A stretch of 34,488 nucleotides of DNA from an uncultured Clostridia bacterium (GCA_947585105.1 CANPWV010000013.1:1-34488), one strand, 5' to 3'; shown: positions 1-8,611, counted from the first letter of the stretch. Notes: generated by a model not told the origin, from the sequence alone. Made by a program: numbers and translations.

Positions 1-330
1 AAGAATTGGCTAAAATTTATAGAAAGTCCAGAGGAAATTGATATGAGTGAGATAAAAGATGAAAATATCAAAAAAGCTAAGGAAGAATTAGATAAAATAA
101 ATATGGACGAATATGAACAAGACATGGCTTTAAGAAGAGAGATGTTTTTACATGATCAAGCGTCAATGAAAAGACACGCATATGAAGATGGAGAAAAAGC
201 TGGGCTTGAAAAAGGAGAACATAATTCAAAAATAGAAATAGCTAAAAAAATGTTAAATAAATCAATAGATATAGATACAATAATAGAAATAACAGGACTT
301 TCAAAAGAAGAAATAGAAAAATTAAAATAA
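1..330 (+). CDS. Rpn-family (PD-(D/E)XK transposase-like) protein, C-terminal part
   Basis: The frame is open from the first base, so this is the 3' end of a gene that begins outside the window; the internal ATG at 43 is probably not the start. The visible 109 residues begin KNWLKFIESPEEI and continue with a charged helical stretch. They end in a helix-turn-helix-like tail (IIEITGLSKEEIEKLK). This layout is what I know from the C-terminal halves of Rpn-family recombination-promoting nucleases, often annotated as PD-(D/E)XK nuclease family transposases. The nuclease core is not visible, so activity cannot be judged. A strong terminator follows directly. Confidence 0.7.
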   Translation, partial: KNWLKFIESPEEIDMSEIKDENIKKAKEELDKINMDEYEQDMALRREMFLHDQASMKRHAYEDGEKAGLEKGEHNSKIEIAKKMLNKSIDIDTIIEITGLSKEEIEKLK

Positions 331-341
331 AATACATAATT

Positions 342-371
342 AAAGAGCGATTTATAAGTCGCTCTTTTTTT
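342..371 (+). terminator. Rho-independent terminator after the Rpn-type gene
   Basis: A 9-bp stem (342-350 with 359-367) with an 8-nt loop is followed by a run of T. It separates the Rpn-type gene from the LRR gene. Confidence 0.85.
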
Positions 372-401
372 ATGTTTTGATATTCATCATAAAATAATAA
401 A

Positions 402-3252
402 ATGACTATTATTGTACTGCTTATTTTGGCTGGTGTCTCTCTAAACGCAATAATTGGAGACAATCGGAATAATTTCTAATGCAATGGATGCGAAGGTAAA
501 AAATGGAATTGCTATATTAGAGGAGTTTTTACAAGAGAAATATGTTGAAAATTATGATGAATTAGATAAATATGAGAGTAAAGTGGAAGGCTTATCTAAC
601 TTATATTCAGAATATTTTTATATACCTGCAAATGAAAATATAGGATCTTTAAGATATGTAATAGATTCAGAAGGACATGCTTTATTTTTAATAAATAAAA
701 GTGGACTTCCAAAAGAAATAAGAGAAAGTTTAGTAGGAGGAGAAGCTGGAAACAAGACTTATTCAGATTATCAAAGTTTAAATGATGTGTATGGAGTAAC
801 AAAAGATTTAAAAGTATATTATTGCTCAAATGGTTCAGATTCAATATATGGAATAGGGAAAAATGAGTTAGATGATGACGATAAAAATAGAGAAGTTTTT
901 TCAAAAGAAGATAATCCAGAAATATATAAATTATTAGAAAAATATGATGGAAAAGGAAATGTAGAAAATAAAGATGGGATTTTGAGCGCAGACGAAGTAA
1001 AAGGTCCAAAAGACTTAACAATAACAAAAGAAGATGGAATAAATTCTTTGAAAGATTTATATAATCTTTTGAATTTGCAACAATTAATATTAGATGGCGT
1101 AACATTAGATAATCTAGACGGAGTAGAAAATGTATCATTACTAAATTATATTTATTTTAAAAATTGTAATATAGGAAATTATTCAGCAATAGGAAGAATG
1201 ACAAGAAAGCTAGAATATTTATATTTTTATGATGTAAATAATGAAGAAATGGAAAAAGCTTGTAGCAAAGATAGAGGGATTGGAGGAAAAGATTTTGAGA
1301 AACTACAATATTTTGCAGTTGTGGGGGAAGAGACTTATATAAATAGTTCAGAGAACGTTTATAAAGAAAATAGAACAGCTACAAAATATATAGAAAATTT
1401 GAATTTTTTTGATAATTTAACATTAAACACAAAAAATAAAATTAAATATTTATCATTACAATGTAATGAAATAACAAGTATTAAAAATTTAAAAGATTTT
1501 AATAATTTATATTTATTAAGAGTTGAAGGAAATAAATTACAAACTTTAGATGGTTTAAAAGATTTGAGGCCATCAGAAGGAAATAAAGGATTAACATATT
1601 TATATTCTAATAGTAATTTATTAGGAAATGGGGAAGTTATAAGTTCAGATTTACCTAATGAAGGAAAAAACGAATTAACAGACGCTCTTTCAAGTTTGTC
1701 AAATAAAACAAATTTATATTATTTAAGATTAACGGGAAATGAAAATTTAAGATGGATAGAATATATTGAAGATTTAAGCAATATAAGATATTTGTATTTA
1801 GATGGGTGTACAAATTTAGCAAATGTTTCAAGTTTAAAAGGAGTTTTAGGAAACTGTGGAATAAATCAGGCAGTAGATACAAAATACAAATTTGATGTAT
1901 TAGATTCGAATACAAGACTATTAGATTTGAGTAATGAAACAATAAAATTAAGCACATTTCAAAGTCTGTCAGATTGTATACACATGAATAAACTAAGTTT
2001 AGAAAATATAGTTTTAACACATGAAGACGAAAGTGTAATAACTGGAGAAGATCTGACAGATGATGGAAAACCTCTAATAAATACAGAAATAAATAAATTA
2101 TTATCTGGTTTTAAAGAAATGAATTATTTGAAATTGAAAGGTATAGAAAACCTAACAACAATTGATTTTGTAGGACCTGGAAAGGAAGAAAGTTTAATAG
2201 AATTAGATTTAAAGGGAACGAAGGTTTCTGATATAACAATTTTAAATGAATATGGAAAAAGTCTTAGGACTTTAATTTTAGATTATGATAAAACAGATTT
2301 AAGTGGTATGGCTACATGTTTTAATCATTTGACCAGCGGAGGTTGGTGGGGCAATAATGGAGGATGGTATGAGGGTGTTTATACTTCTTTAATATTAGAT
2401 TCTCAAACTTTATGTAATAATATCTCAACATGTATAGGTTTAGCGACTTTTGAGACCTTAGGTTTAAATTCAGAATATACTGTGGATTTGACAGAATGTA
2501 GCTCATTGAAAGTAGTATATAGATTAGGAGGTTCAAAATTAAAATTGCCAGAAAATTTGGAACAATTGTGTCTAGTATGGGGTGGCGTGGAAAATGTTAT
2601 TATGGAAAGTGACGTGTTTGTCGATTATTTATATATGGAATCTTGTAATGCTTCAAATGTTTCTGGAAAGGCGAAAATACATCCTGTATCAATTAGAATT
2701 TCTGAGTGTTCTGGTTTTAATGATTTTTCATCGTTAACAAATTTTGGAATTGATATAAGTCGAGTAACTAGTTTTTCATTTAGTTTTTGGAGTCAAGATA
2801 GAAATACGAGGGTTTCTGGTTTGGAAAATTTCCCGAACTTGAATTATCTTGATATTTCAAATTTGAATTTTATGGAAATGAATTATGTGGAAAATATGAC
2901 AAATCTAGAAACTCTTATCTCCATTAATAGTTGTATAACTGATATATCAAAAGTTTCAAGTCTTAATAATTTGACAAAAATAGTATTGAGTGGTAACGAG
3001 ATTACAGACTTATCGCCACTTAAAAATTTAAAAAAGTTGAATTATTTAGATTTGGAGAGCAATTCTCTAGATGATAATACAATCGTATTAGTAGGAGAAA
3101 AAGAAGAAAGATATACAAATTTAGATATTATAGCTAGATTGAATCCAATAAATGGTGGGCGATTGACAGAAGTATATTTAGCCGGAAATCCGGGAATTAT
3201 AAATTTTTCAAAACTTTCTGGGCTTTCATGGACAAAAAAATCTGGCTTTTAA
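402..3252 (+). CDS. Leucine-rich-repeat surface protein with pilin-like N-terminus, recoded at CGG
   Basis: The protein is about 949 residues if read from ATG 402, skipping one base at 465. The segment before 465 reads MTIIVLLILAGVSLNAIIGD and continues after the shift with NGIISNAMDAK. That matches the hydrophobic helix and following turn of prepilin-like N-termini common in clostridial LRR proteins. Without the shift only a TTG start at 454 remains and this helix is lost. Residues around 160-190 contain an Asp/Asn-rich loop ending DGILSADEV, resembling an EF-hand or dockerin-type calcium site. The rest is a long series of bacterial LRRs, clearest near the C-terminus (LVLSGNEITDLSPLKNL-type units at 2980-3060). 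It is probably exported and binds a protein or surface ligand. No clear Shine-Dalgarno precedes ATG 402, and an in-frame stop lies just upstream at 390. The N-terminus may therefore be clipped compared with relatives. Confidence 0.75.
462..468 (+). other. In-frame CGG recoding site 1 (LRR protein)
   Basis: AAT-C-GGA. Read straight through, CGG is followed by a stop at 477. Omitting C465 joins a pilin-like helix ending in GDN to GIISNAMDAK. Confidence 0.75.
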
Positions 3253-3305
3253 GAGTTAGATTATTTTAAATAATTAGCCTAATCTTGCATATAATTAGAT
3301 AAGAG

Positions 3306-3552
3306 GTGATTTATATTAACAGTAAAGGTTTAGATTTTAAACATAAAGAAGTTATAAATATAAATGATGCTAGGAGATTAGGCTATGTTCAAGATGTTAC
3401 CGCAGATTTAAAAACAGGGACAATTACATCTATAATTGTTCCTGGTAATAGCAACAAATTATTTGGTTTCTTTTCCGCTCGGAAACGACATAACAATTCC
3501 TTGGGAAAATATAACTTGCATTGGTGATGATATAATTTTAGTAAAATATTAA
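3306..3552 (+). CDS. PRC-barrel protein, YlmC/YmxH family, recoded at CGG
   Basis: A small cytosolic PRC-barrel protein of the YlmC/YmxH type, a family widespread in Firmicutes and of unclear role. The N-terminal half reads KEVININDARRLGYVQDV and LKTGTITSIIVPG, as in the family. After skipping C3480 the sequence becomes FFSAGNDITIPWENI and then CIGDDIILVKY, the usual family ending. Without the skip the protein stops at 3527 in unrelated sequence. The Shine-Dalgarno AGAGGTGAT (3302-3310) overlaps the GTG at 3306, so the real start is probably the ATT codon at 3315, 5 nt further down. An ATT start would be rare but has precedent. Length would be about 78 residues from 3315. Confidence 0.85.
3477..3483 (+). 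other. In-frame CGG recoding site 2 (PRC-barrel protein)
   Basis: GCT-C-GGA. The zero frame ends at 3525-3527. Omitting C3480 restores the IPW and IG-DDIILV motifs of the YlmC family. Confidence 0.88.
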
Positions 3553-3612
3553 TACATAAAATTTTAAAAATTGGAAATATTACCCATATAAGATTATTTA
3601 TGGGAGATATTT

Positions 3613-3927
3613 ATGGAAAATAATAAAATCAAAAATACTATAGTTTTAAGAGGAATGGCGTCAAATGTCGTTGATGAGGCTATTGTAATTTTGAAACCTC
3701 ATGTAAAAATTAAAAAAACTCAAGTTTTAAATAAAGTAAGAGAAAAGAGCACATCAAAAGAGCTTATTTTAAAGGAAGCTGAGAATATCGTTTCAGAATA
3801 TGTAAATAGAATATCTGTTGATCAAATTGAAAAAGCAAAAATTAAACTAGAGAGAAAAGTAAAAAAATTGCAAATCATATCTTTGCTATTTTTCATAATT
3901 TTGGTAATTACAGTTTTAATAAAATAG
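3613..3927 (+). CDS. Small tail-anchored protein of unknown function
   Basis: A 104-residue protein preceded by GGGAGAT 9 nt before the ATG. Residues 1-80 are charged and helical with several Lys/Glu-rich segments. Residues 85-103 form one hydrophobic helix (LQIISLLFFIILVITVLI), so the protein is likely anchored by its C-terminus with the body in the cytosol. I do not recognise the family. It lies between the PRC-barrel gene and the M23 gene and has its own terminator, so it is probably a separate short transcript or the end of the ylmC-like unit. Confidence 0.6.
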   Translation: MENNKIKNTIVLRGMASNVVDEAIVILKPHVKIKKTQVLNKVREKSTSKELILKEAENIVSEYVNRISVDQIEKAKIKLERKVKKLQIISLLFFIILVITVLIK

Positions 3928-3957
3928 AACAAGTTGATAGATACTTGTTCTATTTTT
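3924..3957 (+). terminator. Terminator after the tail-anchored protein
   Basis: An 11-bp perfect stem (3924-3934 with 3943-3953), an 8-nt loop and a T run. The left arm overlaps the stop codon. Confidence 0.85.
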
Positions 3958-4003
3958 ATGTTTATAGAATAAATTTTATTAAATAAAGAAATGGAGGAAA
4001 AAT

Positions 4004-4856
4004 ATGGAAAGAGCGATTGCGGAAATGGAGAAAATAAAAAGAGCCGAAGAGATTTATTCTAGGAGAAAAAATCTTGATGATGAGCAAAAGAAGCCGAAAT
4101 CAAGAAATATTTATAAGAATTTATTTGAAATTTTACTTTTGATAAATATCGTTATCATAATTGTTGCCATACAAAATCAAAAATACATATTTACTCCGGA
4201 TTTTATAAAACAGGTAAATTCTTATAATATCAATATAAAAAGCAAGTTTGAAGAGATTTTTACGAATTCATCTAAAGAAGAGAAAACTAGCAAGAAAAAA
4301 GAAGAAAATACTGAAACAAGTGAAGAAAACGGAGTTTCAGGAGAATCAAATGACGTAAATAGTGCAATTTTAGTTGATAATGAGCCAGAAGAAAATATAG
4401 AATCTGAACCAGAGCCTGTTCAAGAGCTTTCACAAGAAGATAAGGATGTTATTGAAATTAAAAATAACTATTCTGTAATTTTGCCAGTAAGTGGGACAAA
4501 AACTTCTGGATTTGGAATCAGAGAATCTACTAATAAAAAGGTCACTAAAAATCACACGGGAGTAGACATTGGAGCTGTTATTCGGAACAACTATAAATTC
4601 AGCAACAACTGGAAAAGTTATACAAGTCTCTAGTACAGGTGATTACGGAAAACATGTTAGAGTTCAAACTGGAGATTTAGTTGTTTTGTATGCACATTGC
4701 TCAAAAATTGATGTAAAAGAAGGACAAGAAATAAATCAAGGAGATAAGATAGGTGAGGTAGGAGATACAGGCAACACTACAGGTCCTCACTTGCACTTTG
4801 AAATATTAATACATGATAGACTTGTAGATCCAGAAAAAATTGTAAATATCGGCTAA
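4004..4856 (+). CDS. Membrane-anchored LytM/M23 peptidase, SpoIIQ-like, recoded at CGG
   Basis: About 283 residues after skipping C4583. GGAGGAAA precedes the ATG. A basic N-terminal tail is followed by one transmembrane helix at about residues 40-58 (LFEILLLINIVIIIVAI). An acidic Glu/Ser-rich linker follows, then a LytM domain. The domain has HTGVDIG (zinc ligands His and Asp), then across the recoding site AVIGTTINSATTGKVIQ, then VVLYAHCSKI and GPHLHFEI (the HxH motif). Metal ligands look intact, so endopeptidase activity on peptidoglycan is plausible. The single helix, linker and C-terminal LytM domain resemble SpoIIQ of endospore formers, but general cell-wall LytM proteins share this plan. 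Without recoding the domain is cut off right after the first zinc motif. Confidence 0.85.
4580..4586 (+). other. In-frame CGG recoding site 3 (M23 peptidase)
   Basis: ATT-C-GGA. The zero frame stops at 4631-4633. Omitting C4583 gives the family motif IGTTINSATTGKV between the two halves of the zinc site. Confidence 0.9.
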
Positions 4857-4953
4857 AATTTTAAGTTGCAAAAAAGTAGAGGAAACCCTTGAATTTTAAA
4901 TGAAATTATATTATAATATTAAACAAATTTATGAACCAAAGGAAGGAAATAAA

Positions 4954-6705
4954 ATGAAAGCAATTGAAATCAGAAATAAATATTTAAATTTCTTTAAAAG
5001 TAAGGGACATAGCGTAATTCCATCAGCGCCATTAATTCCAGAAAATGACCCATCTGTTTTGTTTAATACAGCTGGAATGCAACCATTAGTTCCATATCTT
5101 TTAGGACAAAAACATCCTAGTGGAACTCGTTTGACAGATTATCAAAAATGCCTTAGAACTAATGATATTGACGAGGTTGGAGATAATCGCCATTTGACTT
5201 TTTTTGAAATGCTTGGAAATTGGTCTTTAGGTGATTATTTTAAAGAAGAATCAATAGCTATGAGTTATGAGTTTTTAACTAAAGAGCTTGGAATACCTAA
5301 TGAAAAGTTGAGTGTAACTTGCTTTAAAGGTGATGACGACTGCGTAAGAGATAATGTTGCTTATGAAGCTTGGAAAAAAGCTGGAATTCCAGATGAGAGA
5401 ATTTATTTCTTTGGAAAAGACGATAACTGGTGGATTGCTGGAGAAGAGGGACCTTGCGGACCTGATACAGAAATGTTTTATGATACAGGAAAACCAAAAT
5501 GCTCTCCAGAATGTAATCCTTCTTGTGGTTGCGGAAAATATGTTGAAATTTGGAATAATGTTTTTATGGAATTTTACAAAGATAAAAATGGTTATTCAAA
5601 ATTGGAGCAAAGAAATGTTGATACAGGGCTTGGATTAGAGAGAATGACAATGCTTTTAGAAGGAAAAGAAACACCTTTTGATACAGAATTATTTAAGCCA
5701 GTTATGGATCTTTTATCAAAACTTCAAACAAATGATAATATTCAAAGTAGAAGAATTGTAGCTGAACATATTCGTTCAAGTGTTATGGTTATAAATGATG
5801 GAGGAAGACCATCAAATGTAGATAGAGGCTATATTTTAAGAAGATTACTTCGTAGAATGACAAGACACTTAAATAAACTTGGAATTGATTTAGAAAAGCT
5901 ACCTGAAATTATAGATTGCTCAATTGATTGTATAAAAGAGCTATATCCTGAACTTGAGAAAACAAGAGAAGAGATTAAAAAGGTTATTGTAGAAGAAAAA
6001 GACAAATTTATGAAAACCCTTCAAAATGGTGAAAGAGAATTTGATAAAGTTGCAAAATACCTTAAAAATAACGGAAAAACTAAATTAGAGACTGAAAGTG
6101 TATTTAATTTATATGAAACTTATGGATTCCCACCAGAAATGACAGAAGAACTTGCTAAAGAGCAAGGTTTAGAAGTTGATATGACAGACTTCAAAAGATT
6201 ATTTGAAGAACATCAAGAAAAGTCTAGACTTGGCTCAGAGCAAAAGTTTAAAGGCGGACTTGCTTCAACTGGTGAAAAGGAAATTATGTATCATACAGCT
6301 ACACACCTTTTAAACGCCGCTTTAAGAGTGGTTTTGGGAGACCATGTTCACCAAAAAGGAAGCAATATAACAGAAGAAAGAATGAGATTTGACTTCTCAC
6401 ATCCAGCTAAAATGACAGATGAAGAGAAACAAAAAGCTGAAGATTTAGTAAATAAATGGATTAATGAAAAGATAGATGTAACTTGCTTTGAAATGAAAAA
6501 AGAAGAGGCTTTGAAGAGTGGAGCTGAATGTCAGTTCCCAGAAAGATATCCTGATGTCGTAACAGTTTATCAAATTGGAGATGTTTCAAAAGAAATTTGC
6601 GGAGGACCTCATGTTAAAAATACTGGTGAATTAGGGGTATTTAAAATAAAAAAAGAAGAGGCTTCATCTAGCGGAGTAAGAAGAATTAAAGCTATTTTGG
6701 AATAA
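4954..6705 (+). CDS. alaS: Compact alanyl-tRNA synthetase
   Basis: About 583 residues, starting at ATG 4954 behind GGAAGGAA; an in-frame ATG at 4900 lacks a ribosome site. The class II catalytic domain is clear (IRNKYLNFFKSKGH, LFNTAGMQPLVPYL, HLTFFEMLGNWSLGDYF). A Cys cluster at about residues 183-196 (CSPECNPSCGCG) is probably a zinc knuckle. The editing/SAD region has HTATHLL at about 447 and CGGPH at about 549, so the metal site for clearing mischarged tRNA appears intact. The protein ends right after SAD. The beta-barrel that normally sits between the catalytic part and HTATHLL is missing, as is the C-terminal DHHA1/C-Ala region. Usual AlaRS is near 870 residues. All catalytic motifs are present, so this is likely a functional short form and not a broken gene. 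The alternative is a second AlaRS-related protein beside a full-length copy elsewhere. Confidence 0.9.
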   Translation: MKAIEIRNKYLNFFKSKGHSVIPSAPLIPENDPSVLFNTAGMQPLVPYLLGQKHPSGTRLTDYQKCLRTNDIDEVGDNRHLTFFEMLGNWSLGDYFKEESIAMSYEFLTKELGIPNEKLSVTCFKGDDDCVRDNVAYEAWKKAGIPDERIYFFGKDDNWWIAGEEGPCGPDTEMFYDTGKPKCSPECNPSCGCGKYVEIWNNVFMEFYKDKNGYSKLEQRNVDTGLGLERMTMLLEGKETPFDTELFKPVMDLLSKLQTNDNIQSRRIVAEHIRSSVMVINDGGRPSNVDRGYILRRLLRRMTRHLNKLGIDLEKLPEIIDCSIDCIKELYPELEKTREEIKKVIVEEKDKFMKTLQNGEREFDKVAKYLKNNGKTKLETESVFNLYETYGFPPEMTEELAKEQGLEVDMTDFKRLFEEHQEKSRLGSEQKFKGGLASTGEKEIMYHTATHLLNAALRVVLGDHVHQKGSNITEERMRFDFSHPAKMTDEEKQKAEDLVNKWINEKIDVTCFEMKKEEALKSGAECQFPERYPDVVTVYQIGDVSKEICGGPHVKNTGELGVFKIKKEEASSSGVRRIKAILE

Positions 6706-6711
6706 AATGTA

Positions 6712-6759
6712 AAAAAGCTATAAAACTTATTTTAAATGAGTTGAAATAGCTTTTTTTTT
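6712..6759 (+). terminator. Terminator after alaS
   Basis: The 10-bp arms 6712-6721 and 6746-6755 enclose a partly paired loop and are followed by nine T. The right arm region also holds the -35 of the next promoter. Confidence 0.75.
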
Positions 6760-6769
6760 GTGCTATAAT
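6741..6769 (+). promoter_or_regulatory. Sigma-A-type promoter for the sortase gene
   Basis: TTGAAA (6741-6746), 17-nt spacer, TATAAT (6764-6769), about 40 nt before the sortase start and overlapping the alaS terminator. Confidence 0.7.
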
Positions 6770-6808
6770 AAATGTATATGGAATTTTGTAGATAAAAGGA
6801 GAAATACC

Positions 6809-7600
6809 ATGAAAAAAAGATTTGGAGCTGGAAAAAGCTATTCAGATATTTTAACAGTTTTATTAGTAATAATTATAATTGCTATACTTTCTTTGTTAGG
6901 CTATTTTACATATAAAGTAATTCACAAAAATAAAGTTGAATCTGATAATTTGCAAGGTCTTGATGAACTTCACGCTGCTCAAGAGGAAAATAAAAAGTGG
7001 CAAAATATAATTTCAAAAAATGAAGTAATTGAAGAGCCTTCTGATACAAATGAGGTAGATGTTGGAGGAGGGTCTTTAGTAGATTATAGTAATCTTACAT
7101 CAAATCCTAGTCCAGAAAATACTACTCAAACTCCATCAGGTAATTCAAATATTAAAAAGGCTTATCTTGGAAAATTTGAGATAAAAGGTGAAATTTATAT
7201 TCCCAAAACAAATTGCAATTATGTAATACTTAATTCAGTTTCACCAGAAGCTTTATCAAAATCAGTTGGAATTTTAGACGTAGTTTCTAATCAAGAAGTA
7301 AATGGTGTTGTAAATAAAGATTTGAATGTTCTTGGAACAAACGCTTTTATCTTAGGACATAATTATTTAAATGGTCAATTTTTCTCAAATAATGATAAAT
7401 TGTCAATTGGAGACAAAATTTATATAACAGATCAAATGGGAACAAAAATTACATATACAATTTATGATAGATTTTATACAACATCAGATGATGCTTCATT
7501 TATGTTAAGAGATGTTGATCCTAATACTAGAGAAATTACATTACAAACTTGTAATGATAACTCAACACAAAGATTGATAATTTTTGCTAAAGATAACTAA
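6809..7600 (+). CDS. Membrane-anchored sortase
   Basis: 263 residues, starting at ATG 6809 after AAAGGAGAAA; the earlier in-frame start at 6758 lacks a ribosome site. A single transmembrane helix spans residues 14-36. A Ser/Thr/Asn-rich linker leads to a sortase beta-barrel beginning near YLGKFEIKGEIYIPKT. Catalytic residues are visible: His at about 182 in ILGHNY, Cys at 248 in LQTCND and Arg at 255 in TQRLIIFA. It should cleave sorting signals of surface proteins and transfer them to the cell wall or to pilins. The N-terminal anchor and the LxTC context fit a class D or E type, but the subclass is uncertain. No substrate with an obvious sorting motif lies next to it. It has its own promoter and is followed by tRNA genes. 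Confidence 0.88.
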   Translation: MKKRFGAGKSYSDILTVLLVIIIIAILSLLGYFTYKVIHKNKVESDNLQGLDELHAAQEENKKWQNIISKNEVIEEPSDTNEVDVGGGSLVDYSNLTSNPSPENTTQTPSGNSNIKKAYLGKFEIKGEIYIPKTNCNYVILNSVSPEALSKSVGILDVVSNQEVNGVVNKDLNVLGTNAFILGHNYLNGQFFSNNDKLSIGDKIYITDQMGTKITYTIYDRFYTTSDDASFMLRDVDPNTREITLQTCNDNSTQRLIIFAKDN

Positions 7601-7614
7601 TTTAAGAAAAAGTA

Positions 7615-7643
7615 TTGACAAAATTGAAATAATATTTTAAAAT
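7615..7643 (+). promoter_or_regulatory. Promoter for the tRNA-His/tRNA-Gln unit
   Basis: TTGACA (7615-7620), 17-nt spacer, TAAAAT (7638-7643). It lies about 45 nt before tRNA-His and just before a strong inverted repeat. Confidence 0.8.
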
Positions 7644-7677
7644 ATAGTAGCGCTGTAGAAAAATCAGTGCTACTATA
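7643..7677 (+). repeat. 13-bp inverted repeat in the tRNA leader
   Basis: Arms 7643-7655 and 7665-7677 pair over 13 bp with one G-T pair and a 9-nt A-rich loop. The repeat begins at the -10 box and lies in the presumed 5' leader. It could be a tRNA-leader processing hairpin or a regulatory site. The T tail is short, so I do not call it a terminator. Confidence 0.6.
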
Positions 7678-7689
7678 TTTACTGATATG

Positions 7690-7766
7690 GTGGATGTAGC
7701 GTAGTTGGTTAACGCGTCAGTTTGTGGCACTGAAGACCGTGGGTTCGAGTCCCATCTTCCACCCCA
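7690..7766 (+). tRNA. tRNA-His (GTG)
   Basis: Cloverleaf with acceptor GTGGATG / CTTCCAC (one T-T mismatch), anticodon loop TTGTGGC with GTG at 7724-7726, GTTCGAGT T-loop, discriminator C and encoded CCA. G7689 can be the histidine-specific G-1. Confidence 0.95.
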
Positions 7767-7810
7767 GTTATAAATTTAATCTACATCGTAAAAATTCTAT
7801 AAAATCATAT

Positions 7811-7885
7811 TGGGCTGTAGCCAAGTGGTAAGGCATTAGACTTTGACTCTAACATGCGCTAGTTCGAATCTAGCCAGCCCAGCCA
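7811..7885 (+). tRNA. tRNA-Gln (TTG)
   Basis: Cloverleaf starting TGGGCTG, D-arm AGCCAAGTGGTAAGGC, anticodon loop CTTTGAC with TTG, T-arm AGTTCGAATCT and encoded CCA. The seven-base anticodon loop is ordinary, so this is not a frameshift-suppressor tRNA. Confidence 0.96.
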
Positions 7886-7891
7886 AAAAGA

Positions 7892-7930
7892 AAACAGCTT
7901 ATATCTTTTGATACAAGCTGTTTATCTTTT
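7892..7930 (+). terminator. Terminator of the tRNA unit
   Basis: AAACAGCTT (7892-7900) pairs with AAGCTGTTT (7915-7923). An inner TATC-TTTT-GATA hairpin lies in the loop and a T-rich tail follows. Confidence 0.85.
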
Positions 7931-7961
7931 TTAAAAAGTAGTATTATTTTTTGGGTTTTAA

Positions 7962-7970
7962 TGTTATAAT
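7962..7970 (+). promoter_or_regulatory. Extended -10 promoter for the DUF4160 pair
   Basis: TGT-TATAAT, about 35 nt before the next ATG. No convincing -35 box is seen, as is common with extended -10 promoters. Confidence 0.55.
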
Positions 7971-8004
7971 ATAAATGTAATTATTTATAGGAGAGTGAAA
8001 AAAT

Positions 8005-8277
8005 ATGTATTCTTATGTTAAATATGCAGACGAAACAGAAGTTGTTTTTTCAAATATTATTAAAAACGAAAAAGGAGAAGAAGTTATACATGTACATTTT
8101 GAGAGACCTACAGAAAATGGTTTCGATAGTGTAAGATTTGAACTTCCAAGCTGTAAAATATTATATAAAGATGGCAATTATACAGATGAAGAAATAGAAT
8201 TATTTCGTACAGTCGTAGAAAGAGGCTTACCTTCATTTTATAGATGGGCTAGAGAAGGGGGAATTAAAATTGCCTAA
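8005..8277 (+). CDS. Small soluble protein, partner of a DUF4160-like protein
   Basis: 90 residues after GGAGAGTGA. No membrane segment. It contains VIHVHFERP and GFDSVRFELPS in the middle and ends in a helix with AREGGIKIA. Small genes placed beside DUF4160 genes are often DUF2442-like, and the two-gene layout with coding overlap suggests they act together. I cannot assign this protein firmly to that family. Its last 8 bases overlap the next gene, so translational coupling is likely. The pair may be a toxin-antitoxin-like or regulatory module, but nothing in the sequence proves it. Confidence 0.7.
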   Translation: MYSYVKYADETEVVFSNIIKNEKGEEVIHVHFERPTENGFDSVRFELPSCKILYKDGNYTDEEIELFRTVVERGLPSFYRWAREGGIKIA

Positions 8278-8549
8278 TGTATTAGAATTATTACGGTTAT
8301 AAAATATATTTTTGGTCAAGTGAATTAAGTGAACCTATTCATGTTCACATTTCTAAAGGAAAACCAGTTCAAAATTCAACAAAAGTATGGCTTACAAAAA
8401 GTGGTGGTTGTATTTTAGCAAATAATAAAAGTAATATTCCAAATAAAGATTTAAGTGAATTATTAGAAACAATAGCAAATAACTATTTTTATATAATTTC
8501 AGAATGGAAGAAACATTTTCCAGACGAAGAAATCAAATTTTATTGTTAA
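8270..8549 (+). CDS. DUF4160-like protein, recoded at CGGT
   Basis: Starts at TTG 8270 behind AGGGGG and overlaps the previous gene by 8 bases. It reads MPNVLELL, then after skipping one base at 8294 GYKIYFWSSELSEPIHVHIS and on to a stop at 8547-8549, giving 92 residues. DUF4160 proteins begin MP...GY/I..Y.Y...E..PPH.HV, and the match spans the skip. Without recoding the product would be 10 residues long, so a simple ORF search misses the gene. This is the only site of the 12 where CGG is followed by T. Confidence 0.85.
8291..8297 (+). other. In-frame CGG recoding site 4 (DUF4160-like protein)
   Basis: TTA-C-GGT. The zero frame stops at 8300-8302. Omitting C8294 yields LLGYKIYF; omitting the preceding A would yield LFGYKIYF. 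Confidence 0.87.
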
Positions 8550-8611
8550 TTTATATATATTTAAGCTTTTTGTTTAAACAAATAATAATTAAAATATTAA
8601 AGTAAAAAACT

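Noticed and set aside
454..470. TTG 454 as the start of the LRR protein
   Set aside because: No ribosome site is in place, and the upstream frame encodes a fitting hydrophobic leader joined at a CGG site.
596..2536. Leu-rich minus-strand ORFs within the LRR gene
   Set aside because: They are antisense shadows of repetitive A/T-rich LRR coding sequence without ribosome sites.
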